Notes under the pieces: model-generated
What the model was told of the DNA's origin: nothing
The model's input: the letters and a program-made list of their open reading frames with translations, nothing else
Databases searched by the model: none
Part shown: in pieces, positions 1-6,293 of the stretch
Numbering within the stretch: the stretch's first letter is position 1
Layout: each line of letters starts with the position of its first letter
Made by a program: the position numbers and the translations under genes
Assembly (NCBI GenBank): GCA_947490035.1
Contig: CANLGS010000037.1
Coordinates: 1 to 12,876 of the forward strand
Direction of reading: 5' to 3'
DNA length: 12,876 bases
Origin: Gemmataceae bacterium
GTDB taxonomy: Bacteria > Planctomycetota > Planctomycetia > Gemmatales > Gemmataceae

Positions 1-581
1 CACCCGCCGGACTTCTTCACCGCAGTGTATTCCTTCTTACTCCGCTTCAAGATGTCGAACCGGATGTCGTCCGGGTCGCGCGCGTCGATCACCCAATACT
101 CGCTAATCCCGGCGTCGTGGTACTAGGACATCAACAACTCGGTGTCCTTTTCCTCCGTGCTGCGGCTCACGATTTCGATAACGAGATCGGGCGAGCCGAC
201 GACTTCCGTCGCGTTGGCCTCGACATCGGTCCCGGCCCCGAGTTCGACCCGGCCCGATTCGAGTGCCTCGGTGGAGATGAACATCGCGTCCGGTTCGGTG
301 GCGATCCCCGCGTCGTCGTTGGTGAGCAGCATCCCGTCCGAAAAGAACAGTCCCAGCCCTTCGGTCAGCGGCATCAGCGCCGCATACACCGCGTTCTTGA
401 CGAAGTTGTGCGAGAAGGCTTCTTCCATGACGAGGTCCACCCACACTTCGCCGTTCAGGAATTGCGCCCTCAGTTTCTCCTGCGGTTCCCCGGAATGGAC
501 CCACCGCCGGAACGTCGGCAGGTCCACGACCCAGCCCGGAATTTGAACCTTCCCGTGTTTCGCGGACATGACCGTCGGCAT
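1..581 (-). pseudogene. Uma2-family (DUF820) nuclease-like gene, interrupted by an in-frame TAG, 3' end beyond window
   Basis: Translation starts at the ATG at 581, with a GGAGGAG Shine-Dalgarno sequence about 5 bases upstream. The frame runs 152 codons to a TAG at 123-125. Beyond it the same frame stays open to the window edge and encodes a stretch that aligns without gaps to the neighbouring paralogue (EYWVID, RFDILKR, AVKK), 28 of 40 residues identical by hand count. The gene is therefore a full-length Uma2-like ORF broken by one stop codon. Visible family blocks are NGEVWVDL near residue 43, EPD near 96 and SPDLVIEIVS near 130 (D132, E136). Uma2 proteins are restriction-endonuclease-fold proteins, much expanded in planctomycetes and cyanobacteria, mostly without assigned function. 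The truncated product would lack the last strand and helix of the fold. Alternatives are a sequencing error or stop readthrough. Family call is firm; pseudogene status is likely. Confidence 0.8.
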
Positions 582-633
582 GTGTTCTCCTCCGCTTCAA
601 CTTCACTCGCTGTCGCGCCATCGCCCGCATCCG

Positions 634-1305
634 TCAGCGCACGTTAAGCGTGAAGTCGGGGTTGCCGTCATCGCCCTCGGTCTGAGTGAGCCGGAACGAT
701 TTGCCGAGGAACGCGGATTTCACCCACCCGCCGGGCTTCTTCACTGCCACGAACTCCTTCTTCCCGCGCTTGAAGATGTCGAACCGCAAGTCGTCCTCGT
801 CGCGCACGTCGAACACCCAGTATTCGGCGATCTCCGCATCGAAGTACGCCGACATCGTCCATTCGGTGTCCTTGGCTTCCGAACTCTCGCTCACGATCTC
901 GATGACGATTTCCGGTGAGCCGACCAATTCGGTTTGCATCCCCGTCTCGCCGCCGACGAACCGGACCGAACCCGCGTGGAGCGCCTCGTGCGAGAAGACC
1001 ATCCCGTCCGGTTCGGTGGACAGTTCCGTTCCGAGGTGTCCGTACCGCATCCCTTCGGGCACGAACCGACCGAACTTCGTTTGCTTCACCAGCACGTGAA
1101 GCACCGCGCCGATTTCCGCGCGAAGGACGTTGTGGCTCGAAAACTCTTCCATACTCAAGTCCACCCACACCCTGCCGTTGATGAAGCAGACCTTGCCCTC
1201 TTGCGGAAACGCGGCCGAATGCAGCCAGCGTCGGAACGACTCGTAGTCCGTCACCCACACCGGCATCGCCACCCGATCCGAGCCGACCGCGTAAATCGCT
1301 TCCAT
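634..1305 (-). CDS. Uma2-family (DUF820) PD-(D/E)XK nuclease-like protein
   Basis: This is a 223-residue protein. The chosen start is the ATG at 1305, because GGAGGA sits about 6 bases upstream; an ATG 11 codons further upstream lacks such a site. Family hallmarks are FRRWLHS (24-30), NGRVWVDLSMEE (43-54), EPDGMVFS (98-105), SPEIVIEIVS (130-139) and EYWVFD (161-166), which match the Uma2/DUF820 restriction-endonuclease-like fold. The usual PD of the active site is PE here (E132), E136 is kept, and the lysine usually found ahead of the tyrosine in the DxxxKxxxY-like stretch is absent (TEWTMSAY); K145 lies a few residues earlier. Nuclease activity is therefore uncertain. It precedes the interrupted paralogue by 52 bases on the same strand, so the two are probably co-transcribed and arose by duplication. 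No link to the secretion cluster is evident apart from divergent adjacency. Confidence 0.85.
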   Translation of the reverse strand: MEAIYAVGSDRVAMPVWVTDYESFRRWLHSAAFPQEGKVCFINGRVWVDLSMEEFSSHNVLRAEIGAVLHVLVKQTKFGRFVPEGMRYGHLGTELSTEPDGMVFSHEALHAGSVRFVGGETGMQTELVGSPEIVIEIVSESSEAKDTEWTMSAYFDAEIAEYWVFDVRDEDDLRFDIFKRGKKEFVAVKKPGGWVKSAFLGKSFRLTQTEGDDGNPDFTLNVR

Positions 1306-1521
1306 GTTTGTTCCTCCCACCCGCACTGTACACACCACGCGTCGCCTTTGCCACGCCAGCCGAAGTGCCCGGATGCGCCGGTCGTAAGATCTTACAGCTT
1401 GCCCGGATTCAGCAGGTTCTCATTTCTTCTCCTCTAGAATCAGTTACTCTCGAATCACCTTCGCCTCGCCTTCGATCTGACTCCTCGCGGCAACGATCCG
1501 GCGCGGAGGTATGGGGCTATT
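1306..1521. promoter_or_regulatory. Divergent intergenic region between the Uma2 pair and gspE
   Basis: This 216-base region must hold the promoters for both directions. It contains a perfect 12-base palindrome GTAAGATCTTAC at 1384-1395 and a TAGAAT (-10-like) hexamer at 1435-1440 facing gspE, with no convincing -35 element at the right spacing. A GGAGGT at 1505-1510 lies 11 bases before the gspE ATG and is its probable ribosome binding site. No promoter can be assigned firmly from sequence alone. Confidence 0.4.
1384..1395. repeat. 12-bp perfect palindrome, possible operator
   Basis: The sequence GTAAGATCTTAC is perfectly self-complementary. It sits roughly midway between the two divergent start codons (79 bases from the Uma2 start, 127 from the gspE start). 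An operator for a dimeric regulator is one reading; a chance palindrome is another. No regulator gene is in the window. Confidence 0.3.
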
Positions 1522-3294
1522 ATGCAACTGATCCAAACGCTCGTGACGCGCGGCCTCCTCTCCGACGCCGACCGCGGCCGCGCCGCCGACGCGATCAAGG
1601 CCGCACCCGACTACCCGCCCCACCAGGTGCTCATCGACAAGGGCTTCGTCCGCGAAGACGCGCTGCTGCCCGTCCTCGCCGAACAGTTCGGCCTCGAACT
1701 CATCGACCTGTCGAACGCCACCATCCCGAAAGACGTACTCGCGACGATGCCGCAGAAGCTCGTCCACCGCAAAAACCTGATGCCGGTCGCCAAGCACCAC
1801 GGCACGCTCGTCGTCGCCACCGGCGACCCGTTCGACGTGTACGCCATCGACGAGTTGCAAACGCTCACCGGCCTGCACGTCGTGCCGGTGCTCGCGCCGG
1901 CACGCGAGATCACCCGGCTCATCAAGCAGTACTTCGGGGTCGGCGGCGACACCGTCGCGGCGCTCGCGGAAGAGGCCAAGAACGACAAGGACGACATCGA
2001 ACTGCTCGAAGCGCTTGAGACCGACGACAGCGAGATGGCGAAGGCCGCGCAAGAAGCGTCCGTCGTCAAACTGGTGAACCAGATTCTGGTGGAAGCGGCC
2101 AACGAGCGCGCGTCGGACATCCACGTCGAGACCGAAGAGAAGGGCATCCGCATCCGCTACCGGATCGACGGGTTGCTCCAGATTCAGAACCTGCCGCCGG
2201 AGATCAACCGGTTCGCGCTGGCGATCGTCAGCCGCATCAAGATTATGGCTCGGCTCAACATCGCCGAGAAGCGCCTGCCGCAGGACGGCCGCATCAAGAT
2301 GAAGGTGCAGGGCCGCGAGATCGACGTGCGCGTGTCGATCATCCCGATGATCCACGGCGAAGGCATCGTCATGCGGCTCCTCGACAAGGGCCGCATGGCG
2401 TTCAGCCTGAAGTCGTGCGGCATGTTGCCCGACATCTACGGCACCTTCAAGCAGCTCATCGACCGGCCGCACGGCATCGTGCTGGTCACCGGCCCGACCG
2501 GGTCGGGCAAGTCCACCACGCTGTACTCCGCGCTCAACGAGATCAAGGACGAAGTCACCAAGATCATCACCGTCGAAGACCCGGTCGAGTACAACCAGGA
2601 CGGCATCAGCCAGATCCAGACGCACGCGAAGATCGGCATGACGTTCGGCCACGCGCTGCGCTCGATCCTGCGGCACGACCCGGACGTGATCCTCGTCGGC
2701 GAAATCCGCGACAAGGAGACCGCGGAGATGGCGATCCAGGCGTCGCTCACCGGTCACATGGTGTTCAGCACGTTGCACACCAACGACGCCCCGAGCGCGT
2801 TCACGCGAATGATCGACATGGGCGTGGAGCCGTTCTTGGTTTCAAGCACGGTCGAAGGCGTGATGGCCCAGCGGTTGGTGCGGACCATCTGCTCGGACTG
2901 CAAGACCACGTTCGTCCCGGACCCGGACTCGATGCCGCTCGACTTCCCGATGCGCAAGAGCGGGCTGAAGCCGGCGCCGGACATTGCGATTCAGCAGGGC
3001 GTGGTGGAGATGATGGGCGCCGGCGTCGCGAACGACGGCAAGTTGTGGAAGGGGACGGGGTGCCGCTCGTGCCGCCAGAGCGGGTACCGCGGGCGCACCG
3101 GCATCCACGAGTTGCTCATCAACAACGACGTGATGAAGGAACTGGTGGTGCAGCGTGTGAACGCCGGCGTGATCCGCCTGGAGGCTCTGAAGGCCGGCAT
3201 GGTCACCTTGCGCCAGGACGGGTGGCGCAAGGTGCTCAACGCCACCACCACCATCGACGAAGTGACCCGCACGACCGCCGGCGACATTAACTAA
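1522..3294 (+). CDS. gspE: Type II secretion / type IV pilus assembly ATPase GspE (PilB family)
   Basis: This 590-residue cytoplasmic ATPase powers pseudopilus assembly and belongs to the GspE/PilB secretion ATPases. An N-terminal GspE_N/MshEN-like region spans about 1-140, followed by an acidic linker (DIELLEALETDDSE, about 165-178). The catalytic core holds RASDIHVE (D199), Walker A GPTGSGKST (324-332), the Asp box ITVEDPVEY (about 349-357), Walker B DVILVGEIRD (388-397) and the His box STLHTND (416-422). A zinc-type tetracysteine is present: C457-x2-C460 and C514-x2-C517. The spacer between the two pairs is 53 residues and looks longer than usual; it includes a low-conservation stretch (KSGLKPAPDIAIQQG). 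The start is the ATG at 1522, with GGAGGT 11 bases upstream. It is the first gene of the cluster and is followed by gspF after a gap with a large inverted repeat. All catalytic motifs are intact. Confidence 0.97.
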   Translation: MQLIQTLVTRGLLSDADRGRAADAIKAAPDYPPHQVLIDKGFVREDALLPVLAEQFGLELIDLSNATIPKDVLATMPQKLVHRKNLMPVAKHHGTLVVATGDPFDVYAIDELQTLTGLHVVPVLAPAREITRLIKQYFGVGGDTVAALAEEAKNDKDDIELLEALETDDSEMAKAAQEASVVKLVNQILVEAANERASDIHVETEEKGIRIRYRIDGLLQIQNLPPEINRFALAIVSRIKIMARLNIAEKRLPQDGRIKMKVQGREIDVRVSIIPMIHGEGIVMRLLDKGRMAFSLKSCGMLPDIYGTFKQLIDRPHGIVLVTGPTGSGKSTTLYSALNEIKDEVTKIITVEDPVEYNQDGISQIQTHAKIGMTFGHALRSILRHDPDVILVGEIRDKETAEMAIQASLTGHMVFSTLHTNDAPSAFTRMIDMGVEPFLVSSTVEGVMAQRLVRTICSDCKTTFVPDPDSMPLDFPMRKSGLKPAPDIAIQQGVVEMMGAGVANDGKLWKGTGCRSCRQSGYRGRTGIHELLINNDVMKELVVQRVNAGVIRLEALKAGMVTLRQDGWRKVLNATTTIDEVTRTTAGDIN

Positions 3295-3314
3295 TCAGGC
3301 AAAAAGGCGAAGAA

Positions 3315-3409
3315 CCGCAGATGACGCAGACGAACGCAGATAAGAGAAAGAGTGTTTTGAAGAACTCTATTTCCTGGCTTTAATCTGCGTTCGTCTGCGT
3401 CATCTGCGG
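3315..3409. repeat. 27-bp perfect inverted repeat with TCTGCG periodicity, between gspE and gspF
   Basis: The left arm at 3315-3341 and the right arm at 3383-3409 are exact reverse complements over 27 bases, with a 41-base loop. The right arm carries TCTGCG at 3384, 3394 and 3403, so each arm is itself built from three short copies about 10 bases apart. The loop holds a smaller 5-bp stem (AGAGT / ACTCT). No U-rich tail follows the right arm, so a simple intrinsic terminator is unlikely. It resembles dispersed intergenic repeats with a 'TCTGCG' core that I recall from planctomycete genomes (recollection, unchecked). It may affect mRNA stability or read-through from gspE into gspF. Confidence 0.85.
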
Positions 3410-3463
3410 CGCTTTGTCTTGTGGCAAGTCTTTGTGCCGCGAGCGCATCTTCCGAGGTCTCAC

Positions 3464-4678
3464 GTGCCGGATTTTACATACGAAGCGCTCGCCAAAACCG
3501 GGGCCAAGTCCACCGGGACGCTCACGGCCAACAGCGAGCGCGAGGCGGCGCTGATCCTCGACGGGCGCGGGCTGTTCCCGCTCAAGATCGGTCTCGCCAA
3601 GACGCAGGCGGCCGGCGCCGGCGGGCTGTTCGGCGGGCGCGTCGGCGGCCGCGCGATCGCGACCCTCTACTCGCAACTCGCGGACTTACTCCACTCCGGC
3701 GTGCCGCTCCTCCGCTCGCTCGAACTGCTCGAGCGCCAGAGTTCCAACAAGACGCTCAAGTCCGTCCTCCGCGACGTCCGCGTCCGCGTCGCCGACGGCA
3801 CCGGGCTGGCGCAGGCGCTGGCGATGCACCCGAAGGTGTTCAACGAACTCGGCGTCAGCATGGTCCGCGCCGGCCAAGAAGGCGGGTTCCTCGAAGACGT
3901 CCTGAAGCGCATCGCCACCTTCGTCGAACAGCAGGAAGACCTGAAATCGAAGGTGGTCGGCTCGCTCGCCTACCCGGTGTTCCTGGCCGGGGCCGGGTTC
4001 GTCGTCGTCACCGTGCTGATGGTGTTCTTCGTGCCCAAATTCGAGTCCATCTTCGAGAAGCTGAAGGAAAAGGGCGAAATGCCCGGCATCACCAGCGCCC
4101 TGCTCTGGGTCAGCCAACTGATCCGAAACTACTGGTGGGCGCTGGGCGGGTTCGCGGCCACCGCGTTCGGGCTGTTCCGCTACTGGATTTCGACCCCGCG
4201 CGGGCGGCTGACCGTGGACCGCCTCAAGATCCGGCTCCCGCTATTCGGGCCGGTGTTCATGAGCCTGGCCCTGTCGCGGTTCTGCCGCATCCTGGGGACG
4301 ATGCTGCACAACGGCATCCCGCTGCTGAAGTCGCTGACGATCGCGAAGGATTCGACCGGCAACCGGGTGCTGTCGGCGGCCATCGAGCAGGCGGCGGAGA
4401 ACGTCACCGCCGGGCAGAAGTTGGCCGACCCGCTCCGCAAGAGCGGGCACTTCCCGACCGACATCGTCGAGATGATTACGATCGCGGAGGAGGCCAACAC
4501 GCTCGAAAAGGTACTCGTGGACGTGGCCGACGGGCTGGACAAGCGGACCACCCGGAACCTCGAACTGATGGTGAAACTCCTGGAGCCGATCATGCTCCTG
4601 TGCATGGCCGTAGTGGTGGGCAGCATCGCGGTGGCGCTGCTGATGCCGGTGTTCAAGTTGAGTACGACGCTGAACTGA
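3464..4678 (+). CDS. gspF: Type II secretion inner-membrane platform protein GspF (PilC family)
   Basis: This 404-residue polytopic protein forms the inner-membrane platform that couples the GspE ATPase to pseudopilin assembly. The start is the GTG at 3464, preceded by GAGG at 3454-3457 at normal spacing. That gives MPDFTYEALAKTG, the standard GspF opening, and a family-typical length; an upstream TTG (3419) would add 15 unconserved residues. It has two homologous T2SSF domains. The first (about 65-190) contains LYSQLADLLHSGVPLLRSLELL and the second (about 268-395) contains LSRFCRILGTMLHNGIPLLKSL. Three membrane segments lie near 168-193, 224-241 and 375-399. Conserved ends such as VGSLAYPVFL and LLEPIMLL are present. 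It lies 169 bases after gspE, with an inverted repeat in the gap, and 137 bases before gspG. It looks intact. Confidence 0.96.
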   Translation: MPDFTYEALAKTGAKSTGTLTANSEREAALILDGRGLFPLKIGLAKTQAAGAGGLFGGRVGGRAIATLYSQLADLLHSGVPLLRSLELLERQSSNKTLKSVLRDVRVRVADGTGLAQALAMHPKVFNELGVSMVRAGQEGGFLEDVLKRIATFVEQQEDLKSKVVGSLAYPVFLAGAGFVVVTVLMVFFVPKFESIFEKLKEKGEMPGITSALLWVSQLIRNYWWALGGFAATAFGLFRYWISTPRGRLTVDRLKIRLPLFGPVFMSLALSRFCRILGTMLHNGIPLLKSLTIAKDSTGNRVLSAAIEQAAENVTAGQKLADPLRKSGHFPTDIVEMITIAEEANTLEKVLVDVADGLDKRTTRNLELMVKLLEPIMLLCMAVVVGSIAVALLMPVFKLSTTLN

Positions 4679-4680
4679 CG

Positions 4681-4727
4681 CGCCGGGGCCGGGGCGACGA
4701 TTTTCGCGAATCGCCCCACGGCCGGCG
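4681..4727 (+). promoter_or_regulatory. GC-rich hairpin just after the gspF stop
   Basis: GGGGCGA (4691-4697) pairs with TCGCCCC (4711-4717) around a 13-base loop. The stem extends outward with GGCC (4687-4690) to GGCC (4720-4723), and CGCC (4681-4684) to GGCG (4724-4727), with small bulges. It begins 2 bases after the gspF stop codon. No run of T follows, so it may be an RNA-stabilising or processing hairpin or a partial terminator rather than a classical terminator. Confidence 0.55.
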
Positions 4728-4735
4728 GCCTCTCA

Positions 4736-4765
4736 TTGCACGCTAACCGCCCCGCGGAATATACT
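4736..4765 (+). promoter_or_regulatory. Candidate sigma-70-type promoter for gspG
   Basis: TATACT at 4760-4765 matches 5 of 6 positions of the TATAAT -10 box, and TTGCAC at 4736-4741 shares TTG with the -35 box. The spacer is 18 bases. An AT-rich hexamer of this kind stands out in the GC-rich surroundings. The start point would fall near 4772, leaving a leader of about 44 bases before the gspG ATG. A dedicated promoter would fit the need for many more GspG copies than GspE or GspF (inference). Confidence 0.4.
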
Positions 4766-4815
4766 GGTTGTCGTCCGTAATCCAACATCCACTCCAATCG
4801 AACGAGGTGCCGACC

Positions 4816-5268
4816 ATGATGCTGACCACAACACGCCGCTCGCCGGCCCGCCGCGAAGCGTTCACCCTGATCGAAGTGCTCGTGGTCGTCGCGATCCTCG
4901 TCATCCTGGCCACGATCGCCGCGATCTACGTCCCGAAGCAGCTGATGGAGGCCAAGAAGGGCACCGCGGTCACCGGGTGCTCGACCGTCGCCAAGGCCAT
5001 CGACTCGTACATCACGAGTTCGCAGAACCCGGGCGTCGCGGACGAAGACCGGATGCCGCCCAACCCGCAGGCGCTCGCGCAACCGGGCTGGGCCACCTCG
5101 TTCCTGCCGGACGGCAGCAATAGCCTCCTCGACCCGTGGGGCAAGCAGTACGAGTTCCAGACGACGCAAAAAGAAGACGGGACGACGTACATCATCGTCT
5201 TCACGCGCGCTCCGGACGGCACCTCGATCAGCCAGCACGGGGCCGGTGTGAAGTCCCGCGTCCAGTGA
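4816..5268 (+). CDS. gspG: Major pseudopilin GspG
   Basis: This 150-residue prepilin is the main subunit of the periplasmic pseudopilus. The start is the ATG at 4816, with GAGG 8 bases upstream. An in-frame upstream start at 4768 has no good ribosome binding site and would lengthen the leader. The 15-residue leader MMLTTTRRSPARREA ends before FTLIEVLVVVAILVILATIAAI, the class III (type IV pilin-like) N-terminal helix with Glu at mature position 5 (E20). The residue before the cleavage site is Ala, where Gly is standard. The C-terminal part contains DPWGKQYEF (D106-F114), the GspG signature near the calcium-binding loop, and a single Cys near residue 56. It has its own promoter-like site and is followed by gspH after 26 bases. 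Prepilin peptidase is not encoded in the window. Confidence 0.94.
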   Translation: MMLTTTRRSPARREAFTLIEVLVVVAILVILATIAAIYVPKQLMEAKKGTAVTGCSTVAKAIDSYITSSQNPGVADEDRMPPNPQALAQPGWATSFLPDGSNSLLDPWGKQYEFQTTQKEDGTTYIIVFTRAPDGTSISQHGAGVKSRVQ

Positions 5269-5294
5269 CCCGCTTTCTGGAAAGGACGGTTCCC

Positions 5295-5843
5295 GTGACC
5301 ACCCGCACCACCCGCCGCCGCGGCTTCACGCTGATTGAAGTGATGCTCGTCCTGGCGGTGCTGATCCTCCTGGCGGCCGTCCTCCTGCCCAGCATCTCGG
5401 TGTTCCGCGGGGACTCCCGGCCGCAGGCGGCGGTCGATTCGATCCGGGGCGAACTGGCCATCGCCCGCGGGCGTGCGATGATCGAAAACCGGCCCTACCG
5501 GATCGCCATCGACGAGACCAAAACCCGCATCCGCCGTGCCCCGGACGGCCCGGACTTCGCCACCGCACCGGCCGCCGATCACGCGGACGGCGGTTCGACT
5601 GCCGTCGAGTACGGGTTGGAACACGTGAACGCTGAAATCCTCTCCGACGCGTCCGTGGCGCCGGCCATCGAAGGGGGGTGGCAGACGGTCGCGGTCGTGC
5701 TCCCCGCCGGGTCGTGCCTCGACGACGCAATGACCGTCCGCGTGCAAGACCGCGACAACTCCCAGTCCGTCCTCCGGGTCCAAATTCGCGGATTGACCGC
5801 GACCGCCCGTGTCGTGGCCAACACACCGGAGACCGGCAAATGA
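5295..5843 (+). CDS. gspH: Minor pseudopilin GspH
   Basis: This 182-residue prepilin-like protein starts at the GTG at 5295, with AAAGGA about 9 bases upstream. The short basic leader MTTRTTRRRG precedes FTLIEVMLVLAVLILLAAVLLPSI, giving canonical G/F cleavage and Glu at mature position 5 (E15). Downstream, the AAVDSIRGELAIARGRAMIENRPYRI stretch is the GspH-type helix: an alpha-helical region with arginine and small residues, then beta strands. The beta-rich globular domain covers the remainder. Assignment to GspH rests on gene order and this helix, since minor pseudopilins share little else. It caps the pseudopilus with GspI, GspJ and GspK. Its TGA overlaps the gspI ATG by 4 bases (ATGA), so translation is probably coupled. 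Confidence 0.85.
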   Translation: MTTRTTRRRGFTLIEVMLVLAVLILLAAVLLPSISVFRGDSRPQAAVDSIRGELAIARGRAMIENRPYRIAIDETKTRIRRAPDGPDFATAPAADHADGGSTAVEYGLEHVNAEILSDASVAPAIEGGWQTVAVVLPAGSCLDDAMTVRVQDRDNSQSVLRVQIRGLTATARVVANTPETGK

Positions 5844-6289
5844 CTCGCCACGCGCCCCGCCCGGGGCTGTCGCTCGTCGAAGTCCTGCTCTCGCTCGCGA
5901 TCTTGATAATCGCTCTGACCGCGATCAACAGTCTGGTGGAACTCGGCTCACGGCAGGGTGCCCAGTCCCGCGCGGCCGTCCGCGGCACCCGGTTGGCCCA
6001 GAGCAAAATGGCCGAAGTCGAGGCCGGCGCCGTCGCGCTCGACAGCGAGGCGACGGGCCAGTTCGAGGGCGACGACGCCGGCTGGACCTACACGGTGACT
6101 CCGACAACGGGCGGACCGCCGAACCTGTACGCGGTCACCGTCAAAGTGTCGCGCGACGCGGGCGGGCGGCCGTTCGAGGTCGTGCTGACGCAGATGATCT
6201 TCGACCCGACCAAGACCGGCTCGGCGGCGCAGGCCGAGCGCCCGCCCGCGCCGGACCCCGCCGAACCCGCCACAACCGGAATGGAGTAA
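5840..6289 (+). CDS. gspI: Minor pseudopilin GspI
   Basis: This 149-residue prepilin-like protein starts at the ATG at 5840, overlapping the gspH stop, with GGAG about 8 bases upstream. The 9-residue leader MTRHAPRPG precedes LSLVEVLLSLAILIIALTAI: G/L cleavage, Glu at mature position 5 (E14). LAQSKMAEVEAG (about 52-63) is the helix typical of GspI, the family's 'A..K..E.E' stretch after the transmembrane helix. The end is a short Pro/Ala-rich tail (ERPPAPDPAEPATTGME). GspI nucleates the tip complex with GspJ and GspK in known systems. The gap to the gspJ start is 4 bases. Call is based on position and the helix; minor pseudopilins are otherwise hard to tell apart. Confidence 0.85.
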   Translation: MTRHAPRPGLSLVEVLLSLAILIIALTAINSLVELGSRQGAQSRAAVRGTRLAQSKMAEVEAGAVALDSEATGQFEGDDAGWTYTVTPTTGGPPNLYAVTVKVSRDAGGRPFEVVLTQMIFDPTKTGSAAQAERPPAPDPAEPATTGME

Positions 6290-6293
6290 CGCC

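Noticed and set aside
1511..1531. Six-codon mini-ORF (ATG GGG CTA TTA TGC AAC TGA) overlapping the gspE start
   Set aside because: GGAGGT directly abuts its ATG with no spacing, so it is far better placed for the gspE ATG at 1522. It is too short to support without data.
1444..2778. 444-codon minus-strand frame opposite gspE
   Set aside because: The opposite strand has every GspE catalytic motif intact; the minus frame is a codon-bias shadow.
3419..3463. Upstream TTG start that would lengthen GspF by 15 residues
   Set aside because: The GTG at 3464 has a proper ribosome site and gives the family-standard N-terminus and length.
4768..4815. Upstream in-frame start for GspG
   Set aside because: It would overlap the promoter-like site and add 16 residues to the leader, while the ATG at 4816 has GAGG at good spacing.
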